The position numbers and the translations under genes were made by a program. The notes beneath the pieces were generated by a model, which was given only the letters and a program-made list of their open reading frames with translations, made no database searches and had not been told where the DNA came from. From Fictibacillus halophilus (GTDB lineage: Bacteria > Bacillota > Bacilli > Bacillales > Fictibacillaceae), in NCBI RefSeq assembly GCF_016401385.1, contig NZ_JAEACF010000001.1:186001-250000 (forward strand): DNA of 64,000 nt, written 5' to 3'. Shown here one piece after another: positions 1 through 7,211 of the stretch (positions are counted from its first letter, which is position 1; each line of letters opens with the position of its first letter).

Positions 1-767
1 GCTTTGTATTGATCGCGTTCGCTAGTTGGAATATACGTTAACAGTTTTTCTTCTAAAATTTTTGGTGAAGTTCCGTCTTGAATAGATAATAGTCCTTCGA
101 TCATGATCTCTTTAATCATGATTTCTTTTTTTGATTTTCGTTTTAATTTATTCGCGAAGGGGTGCCACAACACATATCCAGAGAAAATACCAAATAAAGT
201 AGCGATAAAGGCTGCAGAAATGGCTTTTCCTAATGCAGTAATGTCGGCCATGTTTCCTAGTGCCGCAACTAAACCTACAACTGCACCTAAGACACCAAGA
301 GTCGGAGCATATGTCCCCGCTTGAGTAAAGATGGTAGCGTTGCTGGCATGACGTTCTTCCATCGTTTCTAGGTCTTTCATTAAGACATCTTTAATAAATT
401 CAGGGGGTTGTCCGTCCACGATCATCTTGATTCCTTGCTGAAGGAAGGGGTCATCCACTTCTTCAGCTTTTGGCTCTAACGCGAGCAAGCCTTCTTTACG
501 AGCGACTGTTGCCCATTCAATAAAAATCGTTACAAGCTCTTTCATATCAATGAGTTTTTGCTCTTTAAATAAAATCTTGAAAAGAGCAGGAATCTTTTTG
601 ATCTCGTTGAGCGGAAATGCGATGAGGATAGCTGCTGCAGTTCCCGCAAATATAATAAGCAATGCTGCGGGATTCAATAAGGCTGTTGGACTTGCGCCCT
701 TTAAAAACATTCCGACACCTACAGCCAGTATGCCTAGAATGACTCCGATTAATGTTGTGCGATCCAT
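1..767 (-). CDS. motA: Flagellar motor stator protein MotA (3' end outside window)
   Basis: Proton-channel stator subunit that works with MotB to drive flagellar rotation in the cytoplasmic membrane. Translating the minus strand from the ATG at 767 gives MDRTTLIGVILGILAVG, then a second hydrophobic segment (NPAALLIIFAGTAAAILIAF), a cytoplasmic domain with EWATVARKEGLLALE, and two further membrane segments around TQAGTYAPTLGVLGAVVGL and ISAAFIATLFGIFSGYVLWH. This closely follows remembered B. subtilis MotA rather than MotP. About 255 codons are visible and the frame is still open at base 1, so only a short C-terminus is missing. motB is expected just outside on the left. A SigD-like promoter lies about 65 bp upstream. 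Start chosen by the AGGAACA-type ribosome binding site and the family N-terminus. Confidence 0.95.
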   Translation of the reverse strand, partial: MDRTTLIGVILGILAVGVGMFLKGASPTALLNPAALLIIFAGTAAAILIAFPLNEIKKIPALFKILFKEQKLIDMKELVTIFIEWATVARKEGLLALEPKAEEVDDPFLQQGIKMIVDGQPPEFIKDVLMKDLETMEERHASNATIFTQAGTYAPTLGVLGAVVGLVAALGNMADITALGKAISAAFIATLFGIFSGYVLWHPFANKLKRKSKKEIMIKEIMIEGLLSIQDGTSPKILEEKLLTYIPTSERDQYK

Positions 768-828
768 AATGATGTTCCTCACTTTATCTTTAAATTCTGT
801 ATCTTTTTCCTGTGTTATATTTTCTTTT

Positions 829-855
829 ATATCGGAAAGATAAAGGGAAACTTAA
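829..855 (-). promoter_or_regulatory. SigD-type flagellar promoter for motA
   Basis: Read on the minus strand, TCCGATAT (829-836) matches 7 of 8 positions of the SigD -10 consensus GCCGATAT. TTAA lies 15 nt upstream (852-855) against a TAAA -35. The site is 62 bp before the motA start. Known of the family: motAB belongs to the SigD regulon in B. subtilis. The -35 is imperfect. Confidence 0.65.
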
Positions 856-990
856 TGATAAAAGTTGGAAAAAATGTGATCCAAAATACTTTATTTAACG
901 TTATCTTTATACATCCATCGTAAAAAAAGACAAATACTTCCTCATTTTGATATGATAGATTTATTCTGTGTGCAGTAAAGGAGACAAAAG

Positions 991-1563
991 ATGGGTAGAA
1001 CTTCTGATTACGAACTTTATCAAAAAGTTCAAGAAGAAAATAAAGAAGCCCTTGAAATGCTGTATGACCGATATGAAAAGCTATTGTTTTCTTTTTCATT
1101 TAAAATGTTGAGGCAAAAAGAGTTGGCTGAAGAGGCAGTTCAAGACGTTTTTATGAAACTGTGGCGAAAAAAGGGGCTCTATTCAGAGGATAAAGGGAAA
1201 TTTTCTTCATGGCTTTTAACCGTTACCAGGAATGCTTGTATTGATTTAATACGAAAGCAACAAAAGAATGAAGTTGAGATTCTTGAAAAAGATATAGATC
1301 ATGAACGAACTGAGAGTGTAGAAGAAACAGTTACTTGGAACGAGGAAAGAGAGGGGCTGAAGAAAGCTGTGTCTTCTTTAACCGAAGAGCAGCAAGATAT
1401 TGTAGAGATGTTCTATTTTAAAGGCTACTCACAATCAGACATCGCAGAGCGAAAGAATATACCTCTTGGTACCGTAAAAGGAAGGATACGTTTAGCGCTG
1501 AAACATTTAAAAAAGATCTATCGAGAGAGGGGGGATAAATATGGAACCGAAAACTTGCGGTAA
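991..1563 (+). CDS. ECF-family RNA polymerase sigma factor
   Basis: A 190-residue extracytoplasmic-function sigma factor that would direct RNA polymerase to a small regulon when released by its anti-sigma factor. Region 2 is at about residues 20-90 (YDRYEKLLFSFSFKML, then AEEAVQDVFMKLWR and WLLTVTRNACIDLIRK); region 4 is at about 125-180 (SLTEEQQDIVEMFYFKGYSQSDIAE, then PLGTVKGRIRLALKHLKK), with no region 3. The start has AAAGGAGAC 5 nt upstream. The last 23 bases overlap the next gene, the usual arrangement for a cognate anti-sigma. The pair resembles SigK/RskA-type groups; the inducing signal cannot be read. No convincing ECF-type autoregulatory promoter was found by eye. Confidence 0.93.
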   Translation: MGRTSDYELYQKVQEENKEALEMLYDRYEKLLFSFSFKMLRQKELAEEAVQDVFMKLWRKKGLYSEDKGKFSSWLLTVTRNACIDLIRKQQKNEVEILEKDIDHERTESVEETVTWNEEREGLKKAVSSLTEEQQDIVEMFYFKGYSQSDIAERKNIPLGTVKGRIRLALKHLKKIYRERGDKYGTENLR

Positions 1564-2296
1564 TTTGCTTGATTATTATAATGGGTTGCTAGAAGGAAAA
1601 GAAAAAGATGCATTTGAAAAACACCTGAAGCAATGCGACGCCTGTCAAGAAGAATGGGCAGAATGGCAAGACCTCACAGCTGATCTTCCATATTTATCAG
1701 AAGAGGCACAACCTCCGATTGGAATGAAAGAACGTATTTTAACAAATGTTACGTCTTCTGATTCAAGCTTTACACGACAAGAAACAGAGACTGTTAACAA
1801 AACAGATGAAAATCCGACAAACATTTCACCTCTTTCCCAACGCAGACCAAAACCATGGTTACAGGGTGTACTTGCTGCAGGGCTTTTGTTATCACTAGGT
1901 ACGAACGCGTATCTTTTTAATGAAAACAACAAAAATGAACAAGTGATTCAAGAACAAATCAACAAAACGTTCAAGACGGTCCAACTTGCTTCAGAAGAAA
2001 CAGAATCGACAGGTGTAGCATCAATGGTACAAGAAAATGATACGATGAACCTTGTTGTTCAGACAAATAACTTAACTCAAGTTAAAGGAACAGAGACTTA
2101 TCAGGTTTGGCTGATCGAAGGAGACAAACCTTATCGAGCTGGCACATTTACTCCAGACGAAAATGGAAATGGTGCAGTGGTGTTCCCAGTGAAATTTGAA
2201 GGCGAACACAAATGGGATGCTGTTGCGATCTCACACGAACCAACTCCAAATAGTAAGAAGCCACTTGGTACGATTGTAATGGCCTCTAATTTATAA
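1541..2296 (+). CDS. Membrane anti-sigma factor with zinc-finger and RskA-type domain
   Basis: A 251-residue protein expected to hold the upstream sigma factor at the membrane. The N-terminus carries a ZAS-type zinc motif, H28-x3-C32-x2-C35 (HLKQCDAC), which binds sigma in this family. A single membrane segment lies at about residues 103-125 (WLQGVLAAGLLLSLGTNAYLF). The outer part (about 150-250) matches the RskA C-terminal domain (TYQVWLIEGDKPYRAGTF, AVAISHEPTPNS), which in relatives is cleaved by regulated proteolysis. It begins inside the sigma gene at ATG 1541, after GAGGGGGATAA. A terminator follows directly. Confidence 0.9.
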   Translation: MEPKTCGNLLDYYNGLLEGKEKDAFEKHLKQCDACQEEWAEWQDLTADLPYLSEEAQPPIGMKERILTNVTSSDSSFTRQETETVNKTDENPTNISPLSQRRPKPWLQGVLAAGLLLSLGTNAYLFNENNKNEQVIQEQINKTFKTVQLASEETESTGVASMVQENDTMNLVVQTNNLTQVKGTETYQVWLIEGDKPYRAGTFTPDENGNGAVVFPVKFEGEHKWDAVAISHEPTPNSKKPLGTIVMASNL

Positions 2297-2305
2297 GTAC
2301 CCGGC

Positions 2306-2342
2306 AGACAACAGCTTAAACATAAGTTGTTGTCTTTTTTAT
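2306..2342 (+). terminator. Intrinsic terminator of the sigma/anti-sigma operon
   Basis: AGACAACAGCTTA pairs with TAAGTTGTTGTCT (one G-U pair) around an AACA loop, followed by a T-run. It lies 10 bp after the anti-sigma stop. Confidence 0.9.
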
Positions 2343-2408
2343 CTTTTAGGACAATGGATACACTTCCTAGGCTGGCACTCTTCTACTATAAGACGATTAG
2401 GAGGAACT

Positions 2409-2438
2409 TTGCAGTATCAGGACAAAATCCTCTATAAT
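2409..2438 (+). promoter_or_regulatory. SigA-type promoter for the thioredoxin-like gene
   Basis: TTGCAG (2409-2414), an 18-bp spacer and a perfect TATAAT (2433-2438), about 35 bp before the start codon. Confidence 0.6.
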
Positions 2439-2473
2439 GAATGCAGTGAAAGAACTCGAAAAGAGGAATGGTA

Positions 2474-3025
2474 ATGAGAATAAAATCGATCGTGATTCTT
2501 CTAATATTTGCTGGCTTGATTGGTCTAGCATTTTATACAGCTATGGATAAGAAGGAAGAGCAATCAACGGAAGTTAAAGATGAAGAAAATACTGGACTGA
2601 AACAAGGAAGTATAGCCCCCGCCTTTTCATTAAGAACGTTAGATGGAAAGCAAGTGGACTTAAAGGATTATCGTGGAAAAAAAGTGATCGTAAACTTTTG
2701 GGCTACGTGGTGTCCTCCATGCAGGGAGGAGATGCCCGAGATGGAGAAGTTCTATAGAGATTATAAGAATAAAGATGTAGAAATATTAGCAATAAATCTT
2801 GAGTACTCTGAATCAAATACAGAGAAAGTAAGCAAGTTTGTCCAAGAATATAAGCTGTCGTTTCCCATTCCTCTTGATGAAAAGAATACAATCGGAAAAC
2901 AGTTTAGGGCCGTGTCGATTCCTACTAGCTATTTTATTGATGAAAAAGGAATGATTAGTAATTCGCACATAGGTCCAATGGATTATAAATTTTTGAAGAG
3001 AGAAATTGACAAGATGAATAGGTAA
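2474..3025 (+). CDS. TlpA/ResA-like thiol-disulfide oxidoreductase
   Basis: A membrane-anchored thioredoxin-fold protein (183 residues) facing outward. It has one N-terminal membrane anchor (IKSIVILLIFAGLIGLAFYTA), a short charged linker and an AhpC/TSA-like redoxin domain with the active site WATWCPPCREEMPE. The cis-proline segment is VSIPTSYFIDEKG. The WCPPC motif is typical of ResA, StoA and TlpA proteins, which reduce disulfides in apocytochrome c or spore proteins; the partner here is unknown. The start is taken at 2474, not 2468, because AAGAGGA directly touches the first ATG and sits 6 nt from the second. The gene stands alone between two terminators. Confidence 0.88.
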   Translation: MRIKSIVILLIFAGLIGLAFYTAMDKKEEQSTEVKDEENTGLKQGSIAPAFSLRTLDGKQVDLKDYRGKKVIVNFWATWCPPCREEMPEMEKFYRDYKNKDVEILAINLEYSESNTEKVSKFVQEYKLSFPIPLDEKNTIGKQFRAVSIPTSYFIDEKGMISNSHIGPMDYKFLKREIDKMNR

Positions 3026-3035
3026 GTATTGAATT

Positions 3036-3070
3036 AAAGCCTTTGACCGACTTATCAAGGGCTTTTTTTG
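3036..3070 (+). terminator. Intrinsic terminator after the thioredoxin-like gene
   Basis: AAAGCCTTTGA pairs with TCAAGGGCTTT around a short loop, followed by a T7 run. Confidence 0.9.
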
Positions 3071-3176
3071 TTATTTTTATTTTTGGTTGAAATAGTTAAT
3101 TTGTGAAAACACTCCTAAAGACCTGTATACTTTATTGTAAAAAATGGGAAAGTCGTCCAATAGGGAAAATAATAAA

Positions 3177-3188
3177 TTTGTCGAATTA
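3177..3188 (+). promoter_or_regulatory. Putative Spo0A box upstream of the sensor kinase gene
   Basis: TTTGTCGAATTA contains TGTCGAA (3179-3185), an exact match to the published 0A-box core TGNCGAA with A/T-rich flanks. It lies about 95 bp before the kinase start codon. A single site seen by eye; whether it activates or represses cannot be told. Confidence 0.45.
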
Positions 3189-3280
3189 AAAAGTTTAGTG
3201 AAGTAAAGGTGAAGTGGATAAATCTCATAATAGCCCAAGCAACAGAAAAGGAAATTCTGTAATAAGAAGGGGACTACTTA

Positions 3281-4705
3281 ATGAACAAGCAATATGAAGA
3301 AGTTGAAATTAAACGTATTGCCGATTTTCACCATTCTCTTAACCGTTGCCCTATCCATCTTTTCGGATTGCGAAGAGATGCTGAAGGTGAATATAAATTT
3401 ACCTATTCTGCAGGTTCTATGCTTGATGAACTCGGTGTATCCCTCAAACCTTCTCCGGGAACAAATCTTCATGACCTATATGCTAAAGAGTTGATTGCTG
3501 AATGGATTGATCCGTTAGAAAAAGCATTTTCAGGTTCAACCCAAACCGCAGATATTAACTTAGGTGTTAGGAGTATCCGCACAACTATATATCCTGTAAC
3601 TCGGAACAATCGAGGTGTTCAGGAGGTTGTAGGTACATCCTATATAACATCGGACAAAGAGACAGAACAGACAAATGTTCAAAACTTAAAAAAGTTTAAA
3701 CAATTGTTTAACCATGCCTTAGAAGCAATCGTCCTATGTCGTTCCAATATGGAGATTGCAGAAGTGAACAACCGTGCGTGCGAACTATTACAACTATCTA
3801 AAGAAGAACTCATTGGAATCAGTGCAGATCAATTTTTTGTGGGAAACGGTAAAGAAGGAATCCGTAAGAAATGGAAAGAAGTTTTAAACGGAAAAAAGAT
3901 TGAAGGAGAGTTTCGCTACAAGACACCAGATGGTCTGGCGAAAGAGATTGAATACTCTTGTGAAAAAGATATCGTAGATAATTTACATGTTACGGTTTTG
4001 AGAGATGTAACGGATCAAAAGCTTACCGAACAAAAATTATTAAAAGCGGAAGCGTTAAATGTAGTAGGAGAGCTTGCAGCAGGTGTAGCACATGAAATAC
4101 GTAATCCTTTAACTTCTTTAAAAGGTTTTGTTCAATTAATTCAGAATCAAACGGCTGAATTTGATCAATATCTCACAATTATTCTCACTGAAGTTGATCG
4201 AATTGAACATATCATCAAAGAGTTTTTGGTGCTATCCAAAAGCAATTCGCAAAATTTTAAGATGTCTTGTGTGACCGATATCATTAATGACACTGTTGAC
4301 CTGTTAAACACGCAGGCGATCATGAAAAATATTGAGATTAAAAAGAATTTGGAGGATCAAATACCTTTGATCTTCTGTGACTCTCTGCAACTTAAACAAG
4401 TGTTCATCAACTTTTTGAAGAACGCGATCGAAGCTTCTGCTGTAGGCGATTGTGTAGAAATTAACATGAAGTTATCAAGAAAAAAGGATTTTCTTCAAGT
4501 TCAGATTCGAGATTATGGATGCGGTATGGATGAAACAGTAATGAAGAAGATCGGCAAACCCTTTTTCACTACAAAAGATGAGGGTACTGGTTTAGGGTTG
4601 ATGGTAAGTACAAACATCATTAAACACCATAATGGAAGGTTAGATGTGAAAAGCAAAAAAGGTAAAGGCACTATGTTTACCATAACCATTCCCATCCAAA
4701 AATAG
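3281..4705 (+). CDS. PAS-domain sensor histidine kinase (sporulation-kinase type)
   Basis: A 474-residue soluble histidine kinase with no membrane segment, likely acting in the cytoplasm. An N-terminal sensory region (1-125) is followed by a clear PAS domain (about 130-250: LFNHALEAIVLCRSNMEIAEVNN, then VTVLRDVTDQK). The HisKA domain has the phospho-acceptor H271 in VAHEIRNPLTSLKGF, and HATPase_c carries the N box (NFLKNAIEAS), G1 (DYGCGMDE) and G2 (GTGLGLMVS). No response-regulator gene is adjacent, which is typical of orphan kinases KinA-KinE feeding the Spo0F/Spo0B/Spo0A phosphorelay. The GELAAGVAHEIRNPL context resembles that group. A possible Spo0A box upstream fits the role. The start has AAGGGGACTACTT. 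Confidence 0.88.
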   Translation: MNKQYEEVEIKRIADFHHSLNRCPIHLFGLRRDAEGEYKFTYSAGSMLDELGVSLKPSPGTNLHDLYAKELIAEWIDPLEKAFSGSTQTADINLGVRSIRTTIYPVTRNNRGVQEVVGTSYITSDKETEQTNVQNLKKFKQLFNHALEAIVLCRSNMEIAEVNNRACELLQLSKEELIGISADQFFVGNGKEGIRKKWKEVLNGKKIEGEFRYKTPDGLAKEIEYSCEKDIVDNLHVTVLRDVTDQKLTEQKLLKAEALNVVGELAAGVAHEIRNPLTSLKGFVQLIQNQTAEFDQYLTIILTEVDRIEHIIKEFLVLSKSNSQNFKMSCVTDIINDTVDLLNTQAIMKNIEIKKNLEDQIPLIFCDSLQLKQVFINFLKNAIEASAVGDCVEINMKLSRKKDFLQVQIRDYGCGMDETVMKKIGKPFFTTKDEGTGLGLMVSTNIIKHHNGRLDVKSKKGKGTMFTITIPIQK

Positions 4706-4708
4706 TTT

Positions 4709-4742
4709 TAAAAAAGCTTTCCCGATATCGGGAAAGCTTTTT
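4709..4742. terminator. Bidirectional terminator between kinase and CAP genes
   Basis: Perfect palindrome with arms AAAAGCTTTCCCGAT and ATCGGGAAAGCTTTT, flanked by A and T runs, serving both convergent genes. Confidence 0.92.
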
Positions 4743-4751
4743 AGTAGTACA

Positions 4752-5363
4752 TTATCCTTTAAACATTTGAACGAACATTTTACCGTATTGTCCACCGTCT
4801 ACTACACCGATACCAACGCTAGTGTATTCAGACTTAAGGATGTTCTCACGGTGACCTTGAGAGTTCATTAGGCTAGTGTGAGCACCGTCTACAGATGAAT
4901 TACCTGCAAGGTTTTCACCAGCTGTTTTATATTCAACACCAAACTTCTTCATCATATCAAATGGAGAACCGTAAGTTGGTGAATTGTGGTCGAAATAGTT
5001 GTTGTCGATCATATCTTTTGCTTTAACGCGAGCAACTTTTGTTAGTTCAGGATCAGCTTTAAGTGCTGGTAATCCTTGTTTTTCACGCTCTTGGTTTACA
5101 AGGTTTAGCATTTGTTGCTCTTGTGCAGTAAGTTCTGCACCTGCTTCAGCTTTTGGTGCTGCTTCAGCTGGAGCTTTTGCTTGCTCTTGTTGTGGAGCTG
5201 GTGCTGGAGCAGCTTGTTGTTGCTGTTGTGGAGCTGCTTGAGCTTGTTGAGTTTGATTATTATTTAAAGAAGCGAATGGGCATGAAGATGCTGCTTCTGA
5301 GATTCCTGCGTTTGCGCCGAATAGGGAAGCGCCTAATACTGATGCTACTACTAATTTTTTCAT
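4752..5363 (-). CDS. Secreted CAP-domain (SCP/PR1) protein, YkwD-like
   Basis: A 203-residue exported protein. The signal peptide MKKLVVASVLGASLFGANAG is followed by SEAASSCPF and a low-complexity linker rich in Q, A and P (about residues 38-75). The CAP domain (about 78-203) begins LTAQEQQMLNLVNQEREKQG and has the family motifs HNSPTYGSPFDMM, AGENLAG and NSQGHRENIL. Bacillus CAP proteins (YkwD, YlbC) are secreted and often linked to sporulation, but the activity is not established. There is no LysM or other wall-binding domain, so the linker may span the wall. The ribosome binding site is TAGGAGGGAAAC. Confidence 0.88.
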   Translation of the reverse strand: MKKLVVASVLGASLFGANAGISEAASSCPFASLNNNQTQQAQAAPQQQQQAAPAPAPQQEQAKAPAEAAPKAEAGAELTAQEQQMLNLVNQEREKQGLPALKADPELTKVARVKAKDMIDNNYFDHNSPTYGSPFDMMKKFGVEYKTAGENLAGNSSVDGAHTSLMNSQGHRENILKSEYTSVGIGVVDGGQYGKMFVQMFKG

Positions 5364-5451
5364 AAGATGTTTCCCTCCTAATAATTTATCTTACGTGTAC
5401 AGGTTTCGGGATTTCGGTAGGAGGGTTGGGGGTCTGGAATTATGTACCAGT

Positions 5452-5985
5452 TTAAGACACCCACAGCTTGGATACATCTTTTGAAATAGCGTCGATTAGA
5501 AACGCATCAGGGTTGGAGAGAAGCTCCCATTCTTTGAAGCCGAATGATGGATCGTATAAATTAATCATCAAGCTAAGCAGATTTCCATGCGTAACGATCA
5601 GAACAGACTTATAGGATTTTGCTTGCAAGTCATTTATGAAGGAAGTAATTCTTTGCTTTGCTTCAAATGTGGACTCCCCACCAGGAAACTTTAAATGTTC
5701 CTCTATATATGTACGTTCTAGATTATCTCTCCAATTTGGATCATCTTCTGCAGAAAGAATCCGTTCGGCTAATCGTTCATCTATCTTTACAGATTGCTCA
5801 TTTAACTCTGCAAAAGGTTTAATGGTATCAATGGCTCTTTTAAATGGACTCGAGATCACACAATCAAAATGCTGACCCTCTAAAAAGGCAGTCAGTTCTT
5901 TGGCTTGCTGTTCTCCTTCAGCAGTTAAAGGAGCATTACATTCTTGACCTTCCGCTTTACAATGTCTAATCGCAGTAATCTTCAT
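5452..5985 (-). CDS. Histidine phosphatase superfamily protein
   Basis: A 177-residue phosphoglycerate-mutase-like phosphatase. The phosphohistidine motif at the N-terminus reads RHCKAEGQ (family RHG, here with Cys in third place). The second conserved His is in VTHGNLLSLM, and FPGGESTFEAKQRI supplies the acidic residues. Substrate unknown. The ATG at 5985 is chosen over an in-frame ATG at 6054 because AAAGAAGGATGG lies just before it and the family motif then starts at residue 7. It is a single-gene unit, divergent from the 130-bp repeat element upstream. Confidence 0.85.
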   Translation of the reverse strand: MKITAIRHCKAEGQECNAPLTAEGEQQAKELTAFLEGQHFDCVISSPFKRAIDTIKPFAELNEQSVKIDERLAERILSAEDDPNWRDNLERTYIEEHLKFPGGESTFEAKQRITSFINDLQAKSYKSVLIVTHGNLLSLMINLYDPSFGFKEWELLSNPDAFLIDAISKDVSKLWVS

Positions 5986-6058
5986 GAATCCATCCTTCTT
6001 TCTAATAGATAATTCTATTAACAAGGTGTTGATGTTAATTCTCTTAGGCTTCATTGAA

Positions 6059-6188
6059 AGTTGATTGGAATGTAGGGTGCGAGACTCCTGCGGGACAGGT
6101 GGGCAGGTGAGACACTTAAACGTGAAACGTTCGAATGTGGCTCACCGCCTGCCCCGCAGAAAGCGAGCAACTGTAACGGAAATCAACT
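6059..6188. repeat. 130-bp inverted-repeat element
   Basis: Ends are AGTTGATT and AATCAACT. Inside, GTGGGCAGGTGAGAC pairs imperfectly with GGCTCACCGCCTGCCCC, and the centre has AACGT-GAA-ACGTT, so the whole element could form a long cruciform or RNA hairpin. It is markedly GC-richer than its surroundings. From memory, elements with GCGAGACTCCTGCGGGA and AAAGCGAGCA are scattered in many Bacillaceae genomes. It encodes no protein. A truncated copy lies at about 19644-19676. Confidence 0.8.
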
Positions 6189-6312
6189 ACTAAAAAGAAC
6201 CCACAGATTTCCTAAACAATCAATCCATTTAAACAGTTGTTTAATCATTCGAGACGTTAAACCCAAAACCCTCCCGAATACTATTAATGTTGAAACTCGA
6301 AGGGAGATTGTT

Positions 6313-6942
6313 ATGTATCCTGAACTAAACCATTTTAAGCAAATGAAAAAAGAATACGATATCGATATTGCTCGCGCTCAAGAAAAGTGGCAGCAACTAC
6401 ATAAACAAAAAGAATGGTCTTCAAATGAATATGAAGAGTTATTAAATGCTTACGGTGTAAGAAACTCAAAAATCACGATGGATGATCTAACAGAAGTAAA
6501 GAATAAATACTTGTTAGCTATGGAAAAAGAACGTAACGCCATGGAACAGCTGGATGAATTAAAAGAAAACCGTGATGACCGATTATCTGAGTATTTAAAA
6601 ACCGTATATTCTTCACGAGATAGAGAATTAGACACGGCAAAAAATAGCATGGAAAAGAAAATACATCAGCTTGAGCGTTTAAAAGCAGAGTACTTAATGA
6701 TGGTCAAACAAATTCAAGAGATACATGCTTATCGTCAAACGGTTGAAAAAGAAACAAATGAAGCCATCACAAGTTATCAGCAAACATATGAACCAAAAGA
6801 AATCCTACCTTTATATCCGGCATTGTCACGTTTGGAGATTCCGCTTGCTGACATTCAATTCGTGTTTCAAAAAGGTGAACTGCCTGATCATCTAAAAAAA
6901 TATATTCATTTTAATGATGATCCTAAGCGTTTTCCAAGGTAA
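6313..6942 (+). CDS. Coiled-coil hypothetical protein
   Basis: I do not recognise this 209-residue protein. It is highly charged and almost wholly helical, with long coiled-coil stretches at about residues 5-45 and 60-165 (for example AMEQLDELKENRDDRLSEY and KKIHQLERLKAEYLMM). The C-terminal 40 residues (YPALSRLEIPLADIQFVF onward) are not coiled-coil and end in PKRFPR. It has no signal peptide or membrane segment, so it is cytoplasmic or carried within the spore. AAGGGAG 7 nt before the ATG supports a real gene. It stands alone, with a terminator behind it. A structural role is possible but nothing proves it. Confidence 0.75.
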   Translation: MYPELNHFKQMKKEYDIDIARAQEKWQQLHKQKEWSSNEYEELLNAYGVRNSKITMDDLTEVKNKYLLAMEKERNAMEQLDELKENRDDRLSEYLKTVYSSRDRELDTAKNSMEKKIHQLERLKAEYLMMVKQIQEIHAYRQTVEKETNEAITSYQQTYEPKEILPLYPALSRLEIPLADIQFVFQKGELPDHLKKYIHFNDDPKRFPR

Positions 6943-6954
6943 AAGGTTTTTGTT

Positions 6955-6992
6955 TCAAGAGGGAGTTTATAACGGAAGCTCCCTTTTATTAC
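6955..6992 (+). terminator. Terminator after the coiled-coil gene
   Basis: AAGAGGGAG pairs with CTCCCTTTT across a 12-nt loop, followed by a T-rich stretch. Confidence 0.7.
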
Positions 6993-6996
6993 AAAA

Positions 6997-7031
6997 CAAA
7001 AAAAGCCATAATCCTTAAGAAAGGATTATGG
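6997..7031 (-). terminator. Minus-strand terminator for the epimerase/MFS/regulator operon
   Basis: CCATAATCCTT pairs perfectly with AAGGATTATGG around AAGA; the T-run lies on the minus strand (A7 at about 6998-7004). It is 180 bp beyond the epimerase stop, leaving a long 3' untranslated region. Confidence 0.85.
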
Positions 7032-7211
7032 TAAAGAAAACCGAACGCATGATGAAGAAATGGGGGGTAGGGAATTGCTCTGCCGGCCTCTTGCCAACAG
7101 GAGAGATTTTGTATCTCACAATCATACTATATGTCCTGAAGAGACAAATGGTATGGACAAGTGCCATGGGCATTCATGTATTTTTGGATATAGAGAAGAA
7201 ATTATGTCTCC
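7032..7211. other. Unassigned 180-bp stretch before the minus-strand terminator
   Basis: No recognised gene. On the minus strand a 50-codon frame starts ATGGCACTTGTCCATACC and stops inside the terminator, but it has no clear ribosome binding site. AAGGAGAC does occur upstream, near 7205, followed by another short frame (MNAHGTCPYHLSLQDI, stop). It could be a structured 3' untranslated region or a very small gene. Confidence 0.3.

Noticed and set aside
103..843. Plus-strand open frames at 103-324 and 550-843
   Set aside because: They are shadows of motA on the minus strand; no ribosome binding sites, and the proteins are low-complexity.
4999..5241. Cys/Gly/Ala-rich plus-strand frames opposite the CAP protein
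   Set aside because: Produced by the repetitive Gln/Ala codons of the linker on the other strand.
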